A DNA stretch of 24,151 nt from the NCBI GenBank assembly GCA_004554075.1, contig SFOB01000032.1, positions 1 through 24,151 of the forward strand. The letters are read 5' to 3'. The translations under genes and the position numbers were made by a program. Of the stretch, positions 7,832 through 14,315 are shown piece after piece; the stretch's first letter is position 1, and each line of letters starts with the position of its first letter. Source of the DNA: Treponema sp. GTDB lineage: Bacteria > Spirochaetota > Spirochaetia > Treponematales > Treponemataceae. The notes beneath the pieces were generated by a model that was given only the letters and a program-made list of their open reading frames with translations, did not search any database and was not told the origin of the DNA.

Positions 7832-8670
7832 ATAAATTATGGTTAATTGCCGGAATGCTTCTCGTTTCGGCAATTCCAGCTTCTGCTCAGATAGCAGAAG
7901 TTCCTCCATTAACTGGCCTTCAAATTCCAGGAAGTGATTTTTCTCAATGGCATACCGAAAAGCTCCCGGGCTTTCTTACCTTCGGAACCTCTGAATGTAC
8001 AGAAATGCCTGGAAGCGAGACCCTTTTCTGGGATTGTGGTAATCCTCCTTTTGCAGCTTCTGGCAGCAAAAAATGGCCTACACAAAGAGTAATTCTCCCG
8101 GACGGTTCTACAGCCGCAAAACTTCAGACCCGCAAGGTTGTTGGAGTTATTGCAAGTGGAAATCTTTTTACCGGAAGAGTTATGCGTGATATGGGGCTTA
8201 AAGAGCTTCTTACTTTCACAAGTGACGGAAACAAACTGATTAACTGGGGCATTCCTTATAAGCTTCGTCCCAAGGGTTATAGAATCAAGTTCTCTTATGA
8301 AGGGCTTGGTGATGAATGTTCTATTACTGCTTTACTTGAAAATCATGAAATAGATGAAAAGGGTAAAACAATCAGACATTATGTTGCCACTGCACTTTAT
8401 ATTGGAAAAACTGATTCTGAAAATCAAACCACTTGTCCTACAACAATTTCAGAACCAGACGAAAATGGCTTAAGAACTCTCGAAGTTTCCTTCATTTATG
8501 GAGAGAGACCAGAAGGTGCCTTGCCACTTCCTGAAGGTACAGATCAGGTTTCTGCAGATACAGAAGTAACTCATATAAATGTGATTATTGCTTCCTCTGC
8601 CCGCGGAGACTACTTTAAGGGTGTAAAAAACGCAACTCTTATTGTAAAAGATTTTGAATTGATATATTAA
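7816..8670 (+). CDS. Secreted PCMD-domain protein (putative carbohydrate metabolism domain)
   Basis: A 284-residue exported protein. A signal peptide ends at about ASA|Q (24/25) and no lipobox is seen. The mature part carries PCMD-family landmarks known mainly from Bacteroidota: FWDCGNPPF (71-79), IASGNLFTG (112-120), GIPYKLRPKGY (145-155) and the closing block SSARGDYFKG...FELIY (260-284). The domain's function is not established; carbohydrate binding or processing is only its name. The start is GTG at 7816, because an in-frame TAA lies at 7810-7812 and the next ATG (7855) would cut the signal peptide. It overlaps the ketosynthase end by 16 bp without a clear ribosome site, so translation is probably coupled. 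That ties a surface or periplasmic protein to the lipid-type enzyme. Confidence 0.82.
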   Translation: MARSINKLWLIAGMLLVSAIPASAQIAEVPPLTGLQIPGSDFSQWHTEKLPGFLTFGTSECTEMPGSETLFWDCGNPPFAASGSKKWPTQRVILPDGSTAAKLQTRKVVGVIASGNLFTGRVMRDMGLKELLTFTSDGNKLINWGIPYKLRPKGYRIKFSYEGLGDECSITALLENHEIDEKGKTIRHYVATALYIGKTDSENQTTCPTTISEPDENGLRTLEVSFIYGERPEGALPLPEGTDQVSADTEVTHINVIIASSARGDYFKGVKNATLIVKDFELIY

Positions 8671-8691
8671 AAAAAGTTTCCAGGCAAAAAG

Positions 8692-8720
8692 TTGACAAAA
8701 AGAAATTCCCCACTTAATCT
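8692..8720 (+). promoter_or_regulatory. Near-consensus promoter directly before the E2-like gene
   Basis: TTGACA (8692-8697), a 17-bp spacer and TAATCT (8715-8720). The predicted start near 8727 is 2 nt from the ATG at 8729. AGGAG (8721-8725) would fall upstream of the transcript start, so it could not act as a ribosome site from this promoter. Confidence 0.65.
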
Positions 8721-8728
8721 AGGAGTGT

Positions 8729-9649
8729 ATGAAAGAAATGCAGTCAGATGATGCATCAAAAATGCCTGTGTATAAAAAACGCCGTGGCGACCGTAAAGAC
8801 GGAAGATTAATCCGTTCAATTGAACCAATGTCTATATTTGCATTATATGTTATGGGAACCCGTAACGATGCAAATAACTATATATCAGATAGTGTAGAAT
8901 TATCAGCAATCGATAAATACGTTCATAAAAAGCGTGCAGAAGGCTTTGAAGGCTTTAATTCAATGTATGTTATGGTTGCAGCCTATGTTCGTGGTGTAAG
9001 CCAGAAGCCTGGTGTAAATAGATTTGTAAGTGGCCATAGAATTTATGCCCGCAATAATATTGAAGTAAGCATGGCTGTAAAAAAAGAGCTTTCTCTTAAT
9101 GCTCCTGAGACTATGCTTAAATTCTTCTTTAGGCCGGAAGATACTATAAATGATGTTTACAAGGAAATGCACAGTAAAATCTCTGCATATCAGAATGAAC
9201 CAGATTCTGATGTAACCGATAGCTTTGATAAATTCCTTTCAACTATTGTAAAGCTTCCAAGATTCCTGCTTCGTTTTGTAATGAAGTTTTTGTATTTTCT
9301 TGATTATCATGATCTTATTCCGGCTTCTCTGCTGGAAATAAGTCCTTTTCATGGCTCTATGGTGCTCTCTGCAGTGGGGTCTCTGGGAATTCCTTCGGTT
9401 TTACATCATCTTTATAATTTTGGTAATGTACCTATGTTCATTACCTTCAGTACAAACCGCCATGAAAACGAGGTAAAAAAAGACGGCACAATCGTAAAGA
9501 GACATTTCCTTGATTTTAATATCACCACCGATGACCGCATCTGCGACGGCGAATATTATTCAGAATCTCTGCACGAGCTGAGAAAATACCTTAAGAATCC
9601 GGAGCTTCTTGAAAATCCGCCAAAAACCCTTGTGCAGGATATTCCGTAA
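8729..9649 (+). CDS. Stand-alone 2-oxo-acid dehydrogenase E2 / CAT-like acyltransferase-fold protein
   Basis: A 306-residue cytoplasmic protein resembling only the catalytic domain of dihydrolipoamide acyltransferases, which shares the chloramphenicol acetyltransferase fold. No lipoyl or subunit-binding domain is present. Seen: YVRGVSQKPGVNRF (86-99), RIYARNNIEVSM (104-115), SPFHGSM (205-211), HHLYNFGNVPMF (226-237) and the active-site-like segment TTDDRICDG (266-274). In active E2 and CAT enzymes this segment is DHRxxDG, with a catalytic His. Here Asp269 takes that place. I recall similar stand-alone bacterial proteins with an acidic residue there, so this is probably a family trait and not a recent loss. 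Acyltransferase activity is doubtful. The start is the ATG at 8729; Met4 (8738) is an alternative. Confidence 0.8.
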   Translation: MKEMQSDDASKMPVYKKRRGDRKDGRLIRSIEPMSIFALYVMGTRNDANNYISDSVELSAIDKYVHKKRAEGFEGFNSMYVMVAAYVRGVSQKPGVNRFVSGHRIYARNNIEVSMAVKKELSLNAPETMLKFFFRPEDTINDVYKEMHSKISAYQNEPDSDVTDSFDKFLSTIVKLPRFLLRFVMKFLYFLDYHDLIPASLLEISPFHGSMVLSAVGSLGIPSVLHHLYNFGNVPMFITFSTNRHENEVKKDGTIVKRHFLDFNITTDDRICDGEYYSESLHELRKYLKNPELLENPPKTLVQDIP

Positions 9650-9692
9650 TTGATTTTTAGTAACTTATAAAAGTATGTTATTAAAATCAATT
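9648..9692. other. AT-rich inverted repeat between the E2-like and DUF1846 genes
   Basis: A perfect 10-bp stem AATTGATTTT (9648-9657) / AAAATCAATT (9683-9692), with TAAC (9661-9664) / GTTA (9677-9680) inside. It starts in the stop codon of the upstream gene and ends inside the -35 region of the next. It could be a weak terminator or an operator. Confidence 0.45.
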
Positions 9693-9724
9693 GTGAAAAT
9701 TCGGCAAATGCATTATAATATAAT
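9691..9724 (+). promoter_or_regulatory. Promoter of the DUF1846 gene, nearly leaderless
   Basis: TTGTGA (9691-9696), a 17-bp spacer and TATAAT (9714-9719), with a second overlapping TATAAT at 9719-9724. Predicted starts near 9726 or 9731 lie at the ATG (9730), and no Shine-Dalgarno is present. Confidence 0.6.
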
Positions 9725-9729
9725 CCCGT

Positions 9730-11211
9730 ATGAAAAACGGGTTTGATAACGATAAATATTTAAAGATTCAGTCAGAACACATTAAAGAAAGGATCGCTAA
9801 ATTTGGCGATAAACTCTATCTTGAATTCGGTGGAAAGCTTTTTGATGACTATCATGCTTCCCGAGTTCTCCCTGGTTTCCAGCCGGACTCTAAGCTCCGC
9901 ATGCTCATGCAGCTGGCCGACGTTGCGGAAATCGTAATTGTAATCTCAGCAGTTGATATTGAAAAGAACAAGGTTCGCAGCGACCTGGGAATCACCTATG
10001 ATAAGGACGTTCTCCGTCTTCGCGATGAATTCCAGAACCGAGGTCTTATGGTTGGCAGCGTAGTAATTACTCACTACACCGGTCAGGAAGCAGCAAAAGC
10101 CTTCCGCAGTCGTCTTAAGAAAATGGGCATTAAGGCCTACTATCACTACACAATTCCAGGCTATCCTTCTAACGTACCTCTTATTGCCAGTGACGAAGGT
10201 TTTGGTAAGAATGATTATATTGAAACAAGCCGCCCTCTCGTTGTAATTACAGCGCCAGGACCAGGAAGCGGAAAAATGGCTACCTGTCTTTCCCAGCTCT
10301 ATCACGAAAACAAGCGTGGAATTAAAGCAGGTTATGCTAAGTTTGAAACCTTCCCAATCTGGAACCTTCCTCTTAAGCACCCTGTAAATCTTGCTTACGA
10401 AGCTGCTACTGCAGACCTTAACGACGTAAACATGATTGACCCATGGCACCTGGAAGCTTACGGAAAAACTACAGTAAACTACAACCGTGATATTGAAATC
10501 TTCCCTGTTCTTGATGCAATCTTCAAGGGCATTTACGGCGACAACCCATATAAGTCTCCTACAGATATGGGTGTTAATATGGCCGGGTATTGTATTTTTG
10601 ATGATGATGCCTGCTGTGAGGCTAGTAAGCAGGAAATTATCCGCAGATACTATGAAACTGTAGGCCGCCTTGTAGAAGGTAATGCAGAAGAATCTGAAGT
10701 TGAAAAAATCAATCTTTTGATGCAGCAGGCTGGCGTTACAACTGATGACCGCAAGGTTACTGTTGCAGCTAAAGAACGTGCCGCAAAGTCTAAGACTATC
10801 TGTGCGGCTATTGAGCTTGCAGACGGTACAATTATTACTTCTGAAACAACAGAATTGCTTGGAACTTCAGCCGCTTTGATTTTGAATGCAACAAAGCATC
10901 TTGCCGGACTTGACCATAAGCTCAAATTGATTCCAAAAGAGATGATAGAGCCTATTCAGAAAATGAAGGTAGAATACTTGAGCGGAAATAACCCGCGTCT
11001 TCATACAGACGAAGTGCTTGTTGCCCTTGCAATGCTTTCAAAAACCGATGAAAACTGCCGCAAGGCAATTGAACAACTGCCAAATCTTCGCGGCTGCCAG
11101 GTACATACAACTGTTATGTTGAGTGAAGTTGATCGAAAGATTTTCAAGAAACTCGGCTGCGTTTTGACCTGTGAGCCGGTTAGTAAAAAGCAGAAACCAC
11201 TTATCGGTTAA
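9730..11211 (+). CDS. DUF1846 family protein
   Basis: A 493-residue soluble protein of the DUF1846 family, which has solved structures but, as far as I know, no settled function. The start GFDNDKYLKIQSEHIKERI (4-22) and LYLEFGGKLFDDYHASRVLP (29-48) are family hallmarks. APGPGSGK (175-182) is P-loop-like, followed by MATCLSQLYHE, and may bind a nucleotide or phosphate. The length is normal for the family. The ATG lies just after a -10 box with no ribosome site, so it is probably translated from a leaderless mRNA. A strong shared terminator follows. No neighbouring gene points to its role. Confidence 0.92.
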   Translation: MKNGFDNDKYLKIQSEHIKERIAKFGDKLYLEFGGKLFDDYHASRVLPGFQPDSKLRMLMQLADVAEIVIVISAVDIEKNKVRSDLGITYDKDVLRLRDEFQNRGLMVGSVVITHYTGQEAAKAFRSRLKKMGIKAYYHYTIPGYPSNVPLIASDEGFGKNDYIETSRPLVVITAPGPGSGKMATCLSQLYHENKRGIKAGYAKFETFPIWNLPLKHPVNLAYEAATADLNDVNMIDPWHLEAYGKTTVNYNRDIEIFPVLDAIFKGIYGDNPYKSPTDMGVNMAGYCIFDDDACCEASKQEIIRRYYETVGRLVEGNAEESEVEKINLLMQQAGVTTDDRKVTVAAKERAAKSKTICAAIELADGTIITSETTELLGTSAALILNATKHLAGLDHKLKLIPKEMIEPIQKMKVEYLSGNNPRLHTDEVLVALAMLSKTDENCRKAIEQLPNLRGCQVHTTVMLSEVDRKIFKKLGCVLTCEPVSKKQKPLIG

Positions 11212-11213
11212 CG

Positions 11214-11247
11214 AAAAAAGCCCGAACGAATGGTTCGGGCTTTTTTT
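11214..11247. terminator. Bidirectional rho-independent terminator
   Basis: Stem GCCCGAAC (11220-11227) / GTTCGGGC (11233-11240) with a 5-nt loop, flanked by A6 on the left and T7 on the right, so it works on both strands. It separates the convergent DUF1846 and PqqD-like genes. The stop codon of the latter (11246-11248) lies within the T-run. Confidence 0.92.
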
Positions 11248-11599
11248 ATCGACTAATAAACTTCCACGTTTCCAGCGTAGTCAGAAACTGAACCACTCGG
11301 TTCAGCATTTTATCTGTTTCGTCTGGGAAGGCTTCGTTCATTTTATTAAGAACGTCGTTCACTGTAGCAGTGCCGTCCAGGGCAAGCCACAGATTTGTTC
11401 CGTATTTATCCAGAGCAATATGGCTCACCCTGGGGCGATGAAAAAACTTCTGGGCAATGGAATTAAAAAATCCCTTGTTTACCATATCAACTTCAACAAA
11501 GCCATCATCTTTTACACGCCACTGAATCTCAGCATTTTTTGAAAATACAATGTCCATATAATTTGCAGGAAGTCTTCTTGTTTTAGTTTTGTTTTTCAT
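11246..11599 (-). CDS. PqqD-like small protein, orphan
   Basis: A protein of about 117 residues with the PqqD fold pattern: a conserved hydrophobic strand and Trp (IQWRV), HKGFF-type VNKGFFNSIAQKFFHRPRVSHIALDKYGTNLW, LDGTATVNDVLNKM and a closing VVQFLTTLETWKFI helix. In PQQ and other RiPP pathways PqqD binds the precursor peptide for a radical SAM enzyme. No radical SAM gene or precursor peptide is seen nearby, so its partner is unknown. Similar stand-alone PqqD-family proteins exist in gut bacteria. I chose the ATG at 11599 over the GTG at 11605, because GAGGT (complement of 11606-11610) is 6 nt from the ATG but abuts the GTG. Confidence 0.75.
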   Translation of the reverse strand: MKNKTKTRRLPANYMDIVFSKNAEIQWRVKDDGFVEVDMVNKGFFNSIAQKFFHRPRVSHIALDKYGTNLWLALDGTATVNDVLNKMNEAFPDETDKMLNRVVQFLTTLETWKFISR

Positions 11600-11615
11600 C
11601 GCCACACCTCAAATG

Positions 11616-11640
11616 TCACCCCGAACTTGTTTCGGGGTCT
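11616..11640. repeat. Hairpin related to the REP-like elements
   Basis: A perfect 8-bp stem ACCCCGAA (11618-11625) / TTCGGGGT (11631-11638) around loop CTTGT, preceded by GTC. Stem position, the GTC edge and the loop resemble the elements at 6409 and 14250. It lies between the OPT transporter stop and the PqqD-like gene and may end OPT transcription. Confidence 0.6.
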
Positions 11641-11644
11641 CTTT

Positions 11645-13525
11645 TTATTTCTTATTCTTCTTAGTAGTAAAGAAGACAAAAGAAGCCAGCAGCAAAACAA
11701 AGAATGCAAGGCCACCAAAGTTGCCAAGTTTTCCGCCAAGGTCAATTGTATCAAGAAGGCTCTTGCCGTTTGCAAGTGGAATAACTGCAAAGAGAGCAAG
11801 AAGAATACCAATCAAACCTTCACCGGCAATCATACCAGAACCGTAGAGAATACCCTTTTCTGTAATTGCATTTCCTTCCGCACCCTTGCGGTCAAAGAAG
11901 GCACGCAAAAGTCCGCCTGCATAAATTGGAGCAGAAAGATGAATAGGAAGGTAAAGACCAATTGCAACAGGAAGAACTGGAATACCAATGATTTCAACAG
12001 CAATTGCAATGCCTGCACCAACAAGAACAAGAGTCCAAGGCAATGAACCGCCCATAACGCCTTCTACAACCAGCTTCATCAAAGTAGCCTGAGGAGCAGG
12101 AAGTTCTTTTGAACCAAAGCCCCATGCAGCGTCGAGCAGGTACATAATTCCGCCGATAGCAAAGGCAGAAACTACAGCACCAATCAATTCACCAAGCTGC
12201 TGATTTTTTGGAGTAGCACCAACGATATAACCAGTCTTCAAATCCTGAGAAATATCACCAGCCATAGCGGCAATAATACAGATGATAGTTCCAATACAGA
12301 TTGCAGAAGTCATTCCTGCTACACCTGTGTGTCCTGTTCCCTTAAGAAGAGCAGTTGCAATAATAAGAGTTGCAATAGCCATTCCAGATACAGGGTTGTT
12401 AGAAGAACCAACAAGACCAACCATACGGCTTGAAACTGTAGCAAAGAAGAATCCGAAGATTACGATAATAAGAGCGCCAAGAAGCCCAACAGGAATTGCA
12501 GGCAGAATCCAGATTGCAAGAACAATTACAGCTGCAAGAATCAAAAGGAAGAGGGAAGGAAGATCGCGGTTTGTGCGTTCTTCAACTGCTTCCTTGTGAC
12601 CAAAGCCGCGAACAGCCTTTCCAAAAGTTTTGATGATAGTTGGCATAGATTTAATCAAACTGATGATACCACCAGTTGCAACTGCTCCGGCACCAATGTA
12701 GCGGATATAGCTGCTCCAGATTCCCCAGGCGCCAAGCTCGCTTACAGGAGCTCCGGCAGGAGGAAGAAGTGAAGAATCACCAAAGAAGTAAATCAAAGGA
12801 ATTGCTACAAACCAGCCGAGAATACCACCGGCCATCATGTAAGAAGAAATCTTCTTTCCACAGATGTAACCAACACTGGCAAGAGCAGGAAGTACATCCA
12901 TACCAAAGCCTGTTCCAAGAGGCTTAATAGACCAGTCGATTTCAGAAGGGAAAAGTTTGATTCCGTCTGCAATGAATTTGTAAGCAGCAGAAATACCAAG
13001 ACCAGAGAAAACGATCTTTGATTTTTCTCCGCCTTCCTCACCGGCAAGCAGAACTTCTGCACAGGCAGTTCCCTCAGGGAAAGGTAAAGTGCCATGCTCT
13101 TCTACAATGAGAGCCGAGCGGAGAGGAACCATGAAGATGAGCCCGAGAAGTGCTGCACACAAAGAAATGATTGCGATAACCCAGAAGGAAGGTTTGTGAA
13201 CAGCATCGCTTTCTGCAGCCCACATAAAGAGAGCAGGAAGTGTAAAGATTGCTCCAGCGGCAAGAGACTCACCTGCTGAACCAATTGTCTGCACCATATT
13301 GTTTTCCAGAATAGAATCGCGCTTCATAATGATGCGGATGATACCCATGGAAAGAACAGCAGCTGGAATAGACGCAGAAACGGTCATTCCAACACGCAGA
13401 CCTAAGTAAGCATTTGCCGCACCAAAAAGCACGGCAAGCAGAATTCCCAGCGTAATAGAAACCGGAGTAATTTCCGGCATAATCTTATCCGCAGGGATAA
13501 AAGGTTTAAAACTAGATTTTTCCAT
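11645..13525 (-). CDS. OPT family oligopeptide or metal-chelate transporter
   Basis: A 626-residue inner-membrane transporter of the OPT superfamily with about 15-16 hydrophobic helices. Seen: the N-terminal block LFGAANAYLGLRVGMTVSAS (34-53), SAGESLAAGAIFTLPALFMW (83-102), PEGTACAEVL (about 149-158), KTGYIVGATPKNQQLGELIG (432-451) and the late helix pair IHLSAPIYAGGLLR. These match the bacterial OPT branch. Substrates in this branch are peptides or metal chelates, and which one cannot be told. The gene ends in KKNKK. A promoter lies 10 nt upstream and the predicted transcript starts about 3 nt before the ATG. An AAGG lies at the transcript start itself, too close to act as a normal ribosome site. 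Confidence 0.93.
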   Translation of the reverse strand: MEKSSFKPFIPADKIMPEITPVSITLGILLAVLFGAANAYLGLRVGMTVSASIPAAVLSMGIIRIIMKRDSILENNMVQTIGSAGESLAAGAIFTLPALFMWAAESDAVHKPSFWVIAIISLCAALLGLIFMVPLRSALIVEEHGTLPFPEGTACAEVLLAGEEGGEKSKIVFSGLGISAAYKFIADGIKLFPSEIDWSIKPLGTGFGMDVLPALASVGYICGKKISSYMMAGGILGWFVAIPLIYFFGDSSLLPPAGAPVSELGAWGIWSSYIRYIGAGAVATGGIISLIKSMPTIIKTFGKAVRGFGHKEAVEERTNRDLPSLFLLILAAVIVLAIWILPAIPVGLLGALIIVIFGFFFATVSSRMVGLVGSSNNPVSGMAIATLIIATALLKGTGHTGVAGMTSAICIGTIICIIAAMAGDISQDLKTGYIVGATPKNQQLGELIGAVVSAFAIGGIMYLLDAAWGFGSKELPAPQATLMKLVVEGVMGGSLPWTLVLVGAGIAIAVEIIGIPVLPVAIGLYLPIHLSAPIYAGGLLRAFFDRKGAEGNAITEKGILYGSGMIAGEGLIGILLALFAVIPLANGKSLLDTIDLGGKLGNFGGLAFFVLLLASFVFFTTKKNKK

Positions 13526-13534
13526 AACCTTGCT

Positions 13535-13563
13535 AGTATAACAGAAAGTTATGGGGGTGTCAT
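13535..13563 (-). promoter_or_regulatory. Promoter of the OPT gene, nearly leaderless
   Basis: On the minus strand ATGACA (13563-13558), a 17-bp spacer and TATACT (13540-13535). The predicted start near 13528 is 3 nt before the ATG at 13525. The -35 box touches the stop codon of the upstream YczE-like gene. Confidence 0.6.
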
Positions 13564-14225
13564 TAAAGGATTTTCTTTAATGGTTTACCCACCAGGCTGA
13601 TAACCGGGCCAAGCAGGAAGGACATCAGAATTGAACCGATGATTGAGCCCTGGATGCCGTCCGGATTGAGTTTGCCGGCGAGAATGCCGACTCCTACGGC
13701 TGCAAGGTCAAAGCAGATTCTTATGAGGGCGAAAGGAACTTTTGGCCACCAGCCGCTGAGGATGTTTGGAATTGCGTCGTATGGGGCAACTCCCATCTGA
13801 GCATTGATGTAGATTGATGCAACAATGGCAAAGATAATCAGGGTTGCAATAAAGATAACTACGCGGGCTGCAAAGTTTCCTTCTGCTAAGAACTGGGCAA
13901 AGCCTATGTTTTTCCAGATCCAGCGGCAGAGGTCAATTACATAACCGATGAGAATCATGTTGGCAAGTGTTCCAAAGCCAATCATTTCTGCGCCAAAAAT
14001 AAAAGTGAAAATGAACATGATGCCGTAGAGAAGAACTTCGGTATTTCCGAGGCCCCAGCCAAGAGTAGCTGCTACGTTCAGGTTCATAAAAGAGGCCGGG
14101 TCTGTTCCCCAGCCGATTTCTACGAGAATAGAAACAAAAACGCCCATTAGGATTACTGCGGGCAGCATAAAGGCAAGTCGTTTACCGAAGTTCGGCACGA
14201 TGAATTGTTTGAAGGTAAATTTCAT
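13563..14225 (-). CDS. YczE/YitT-like integral membrane protein
   Basis: A 220-residue protein with about five to six membrane helices. Family-like blocks are GWGTDPASFMNLN (38-50), the second-half repeat MGVAPYDAIPNIL (about 144-156) followed by RICFDLAAVGVGILAGKL, and the end GSILMSFLLGPVISLVGK. The two halves look like an internal duplication built around a G-x-DP/APYDA loop. Members of this group (COG2364-type) are uncharacterised membrane proteins. The gene starts at an ATG with a -10 box 8 nt away and no ribosome site, and it runs in the same direction as the OPT gene, which begins 38 bp downstream. Transport of a small molecule is a guess. Confidence 0.82.
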   Translation of the reverse strand: MKFTFKQFIVPNFGKRLAFMLPAVILMGVFVSILVEIGWGTDPASFMNLNVAATLGWGLGNTEVLLYGIMFIFTFIFGAEMIGFGTLANMILIGYVIDLCRWIWKNIGFAQFLAEGNFAARVVIFIATLIIFAIVASIYINAQMGVAPYDAIPNILSGWWPKVPFALIRICFDLAAVGVGILAGKLNPDGIQGSIIGSILMSFLLGPVISLVGKPLKKIL

Positions 14226-14232
14226 GAGAGAT

Positions 14233-14262
14233 ATATTATGTAAAAAAAGATTCCCGGGTCAA
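14233..14262 (-). promoter_or_regulatory. Promoter of the YczE-like gene, -35 inside a REP-like hairpin
   Basis: On the minus strand TTGACC (14262-14257), an 18-bp spacer and TAATAT (14238-14233). The predicted start near 14226 is one base before the ATG. The -35 lies in the loop and inner stem of the repeat at 14250-14272. Confidence 0.55.
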
Positions 14263-14308
14263 GCCCGGGAATGACATAAAGTGTCATGTTCGGGCTTGAC
14301 CCGGACAT
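14250..14308. repeat. REP-like palindromic element, second copy
   Basis: Hairpin ATTCCCGGG (14250-14258) / CCCGGGAAT (14264-14272) with loop TCAAG, a central pairing ATGACA (14271-14276) / TGTCAT (14282-14287), and hairpin ATGTTCGGG (14286-14294) / CCCGGACAT (14300-14308) with loop CTTGA and one mismatch. The first hairpin is the reverse complement of the left hairpin at 6412. It lies 8 nt beyond the cyclase stop, so it may also limit read-through into the YczE-like gene. Confidence 0.8.
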
Positions 14309-14315
14309 CTATACA

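Noticed and set aside
7816..7854. Later ATG at 7855 as start of the PCMD protein
   Set aside because: It would remove the basic end and half of the hydrophobic core of the signal peptide.
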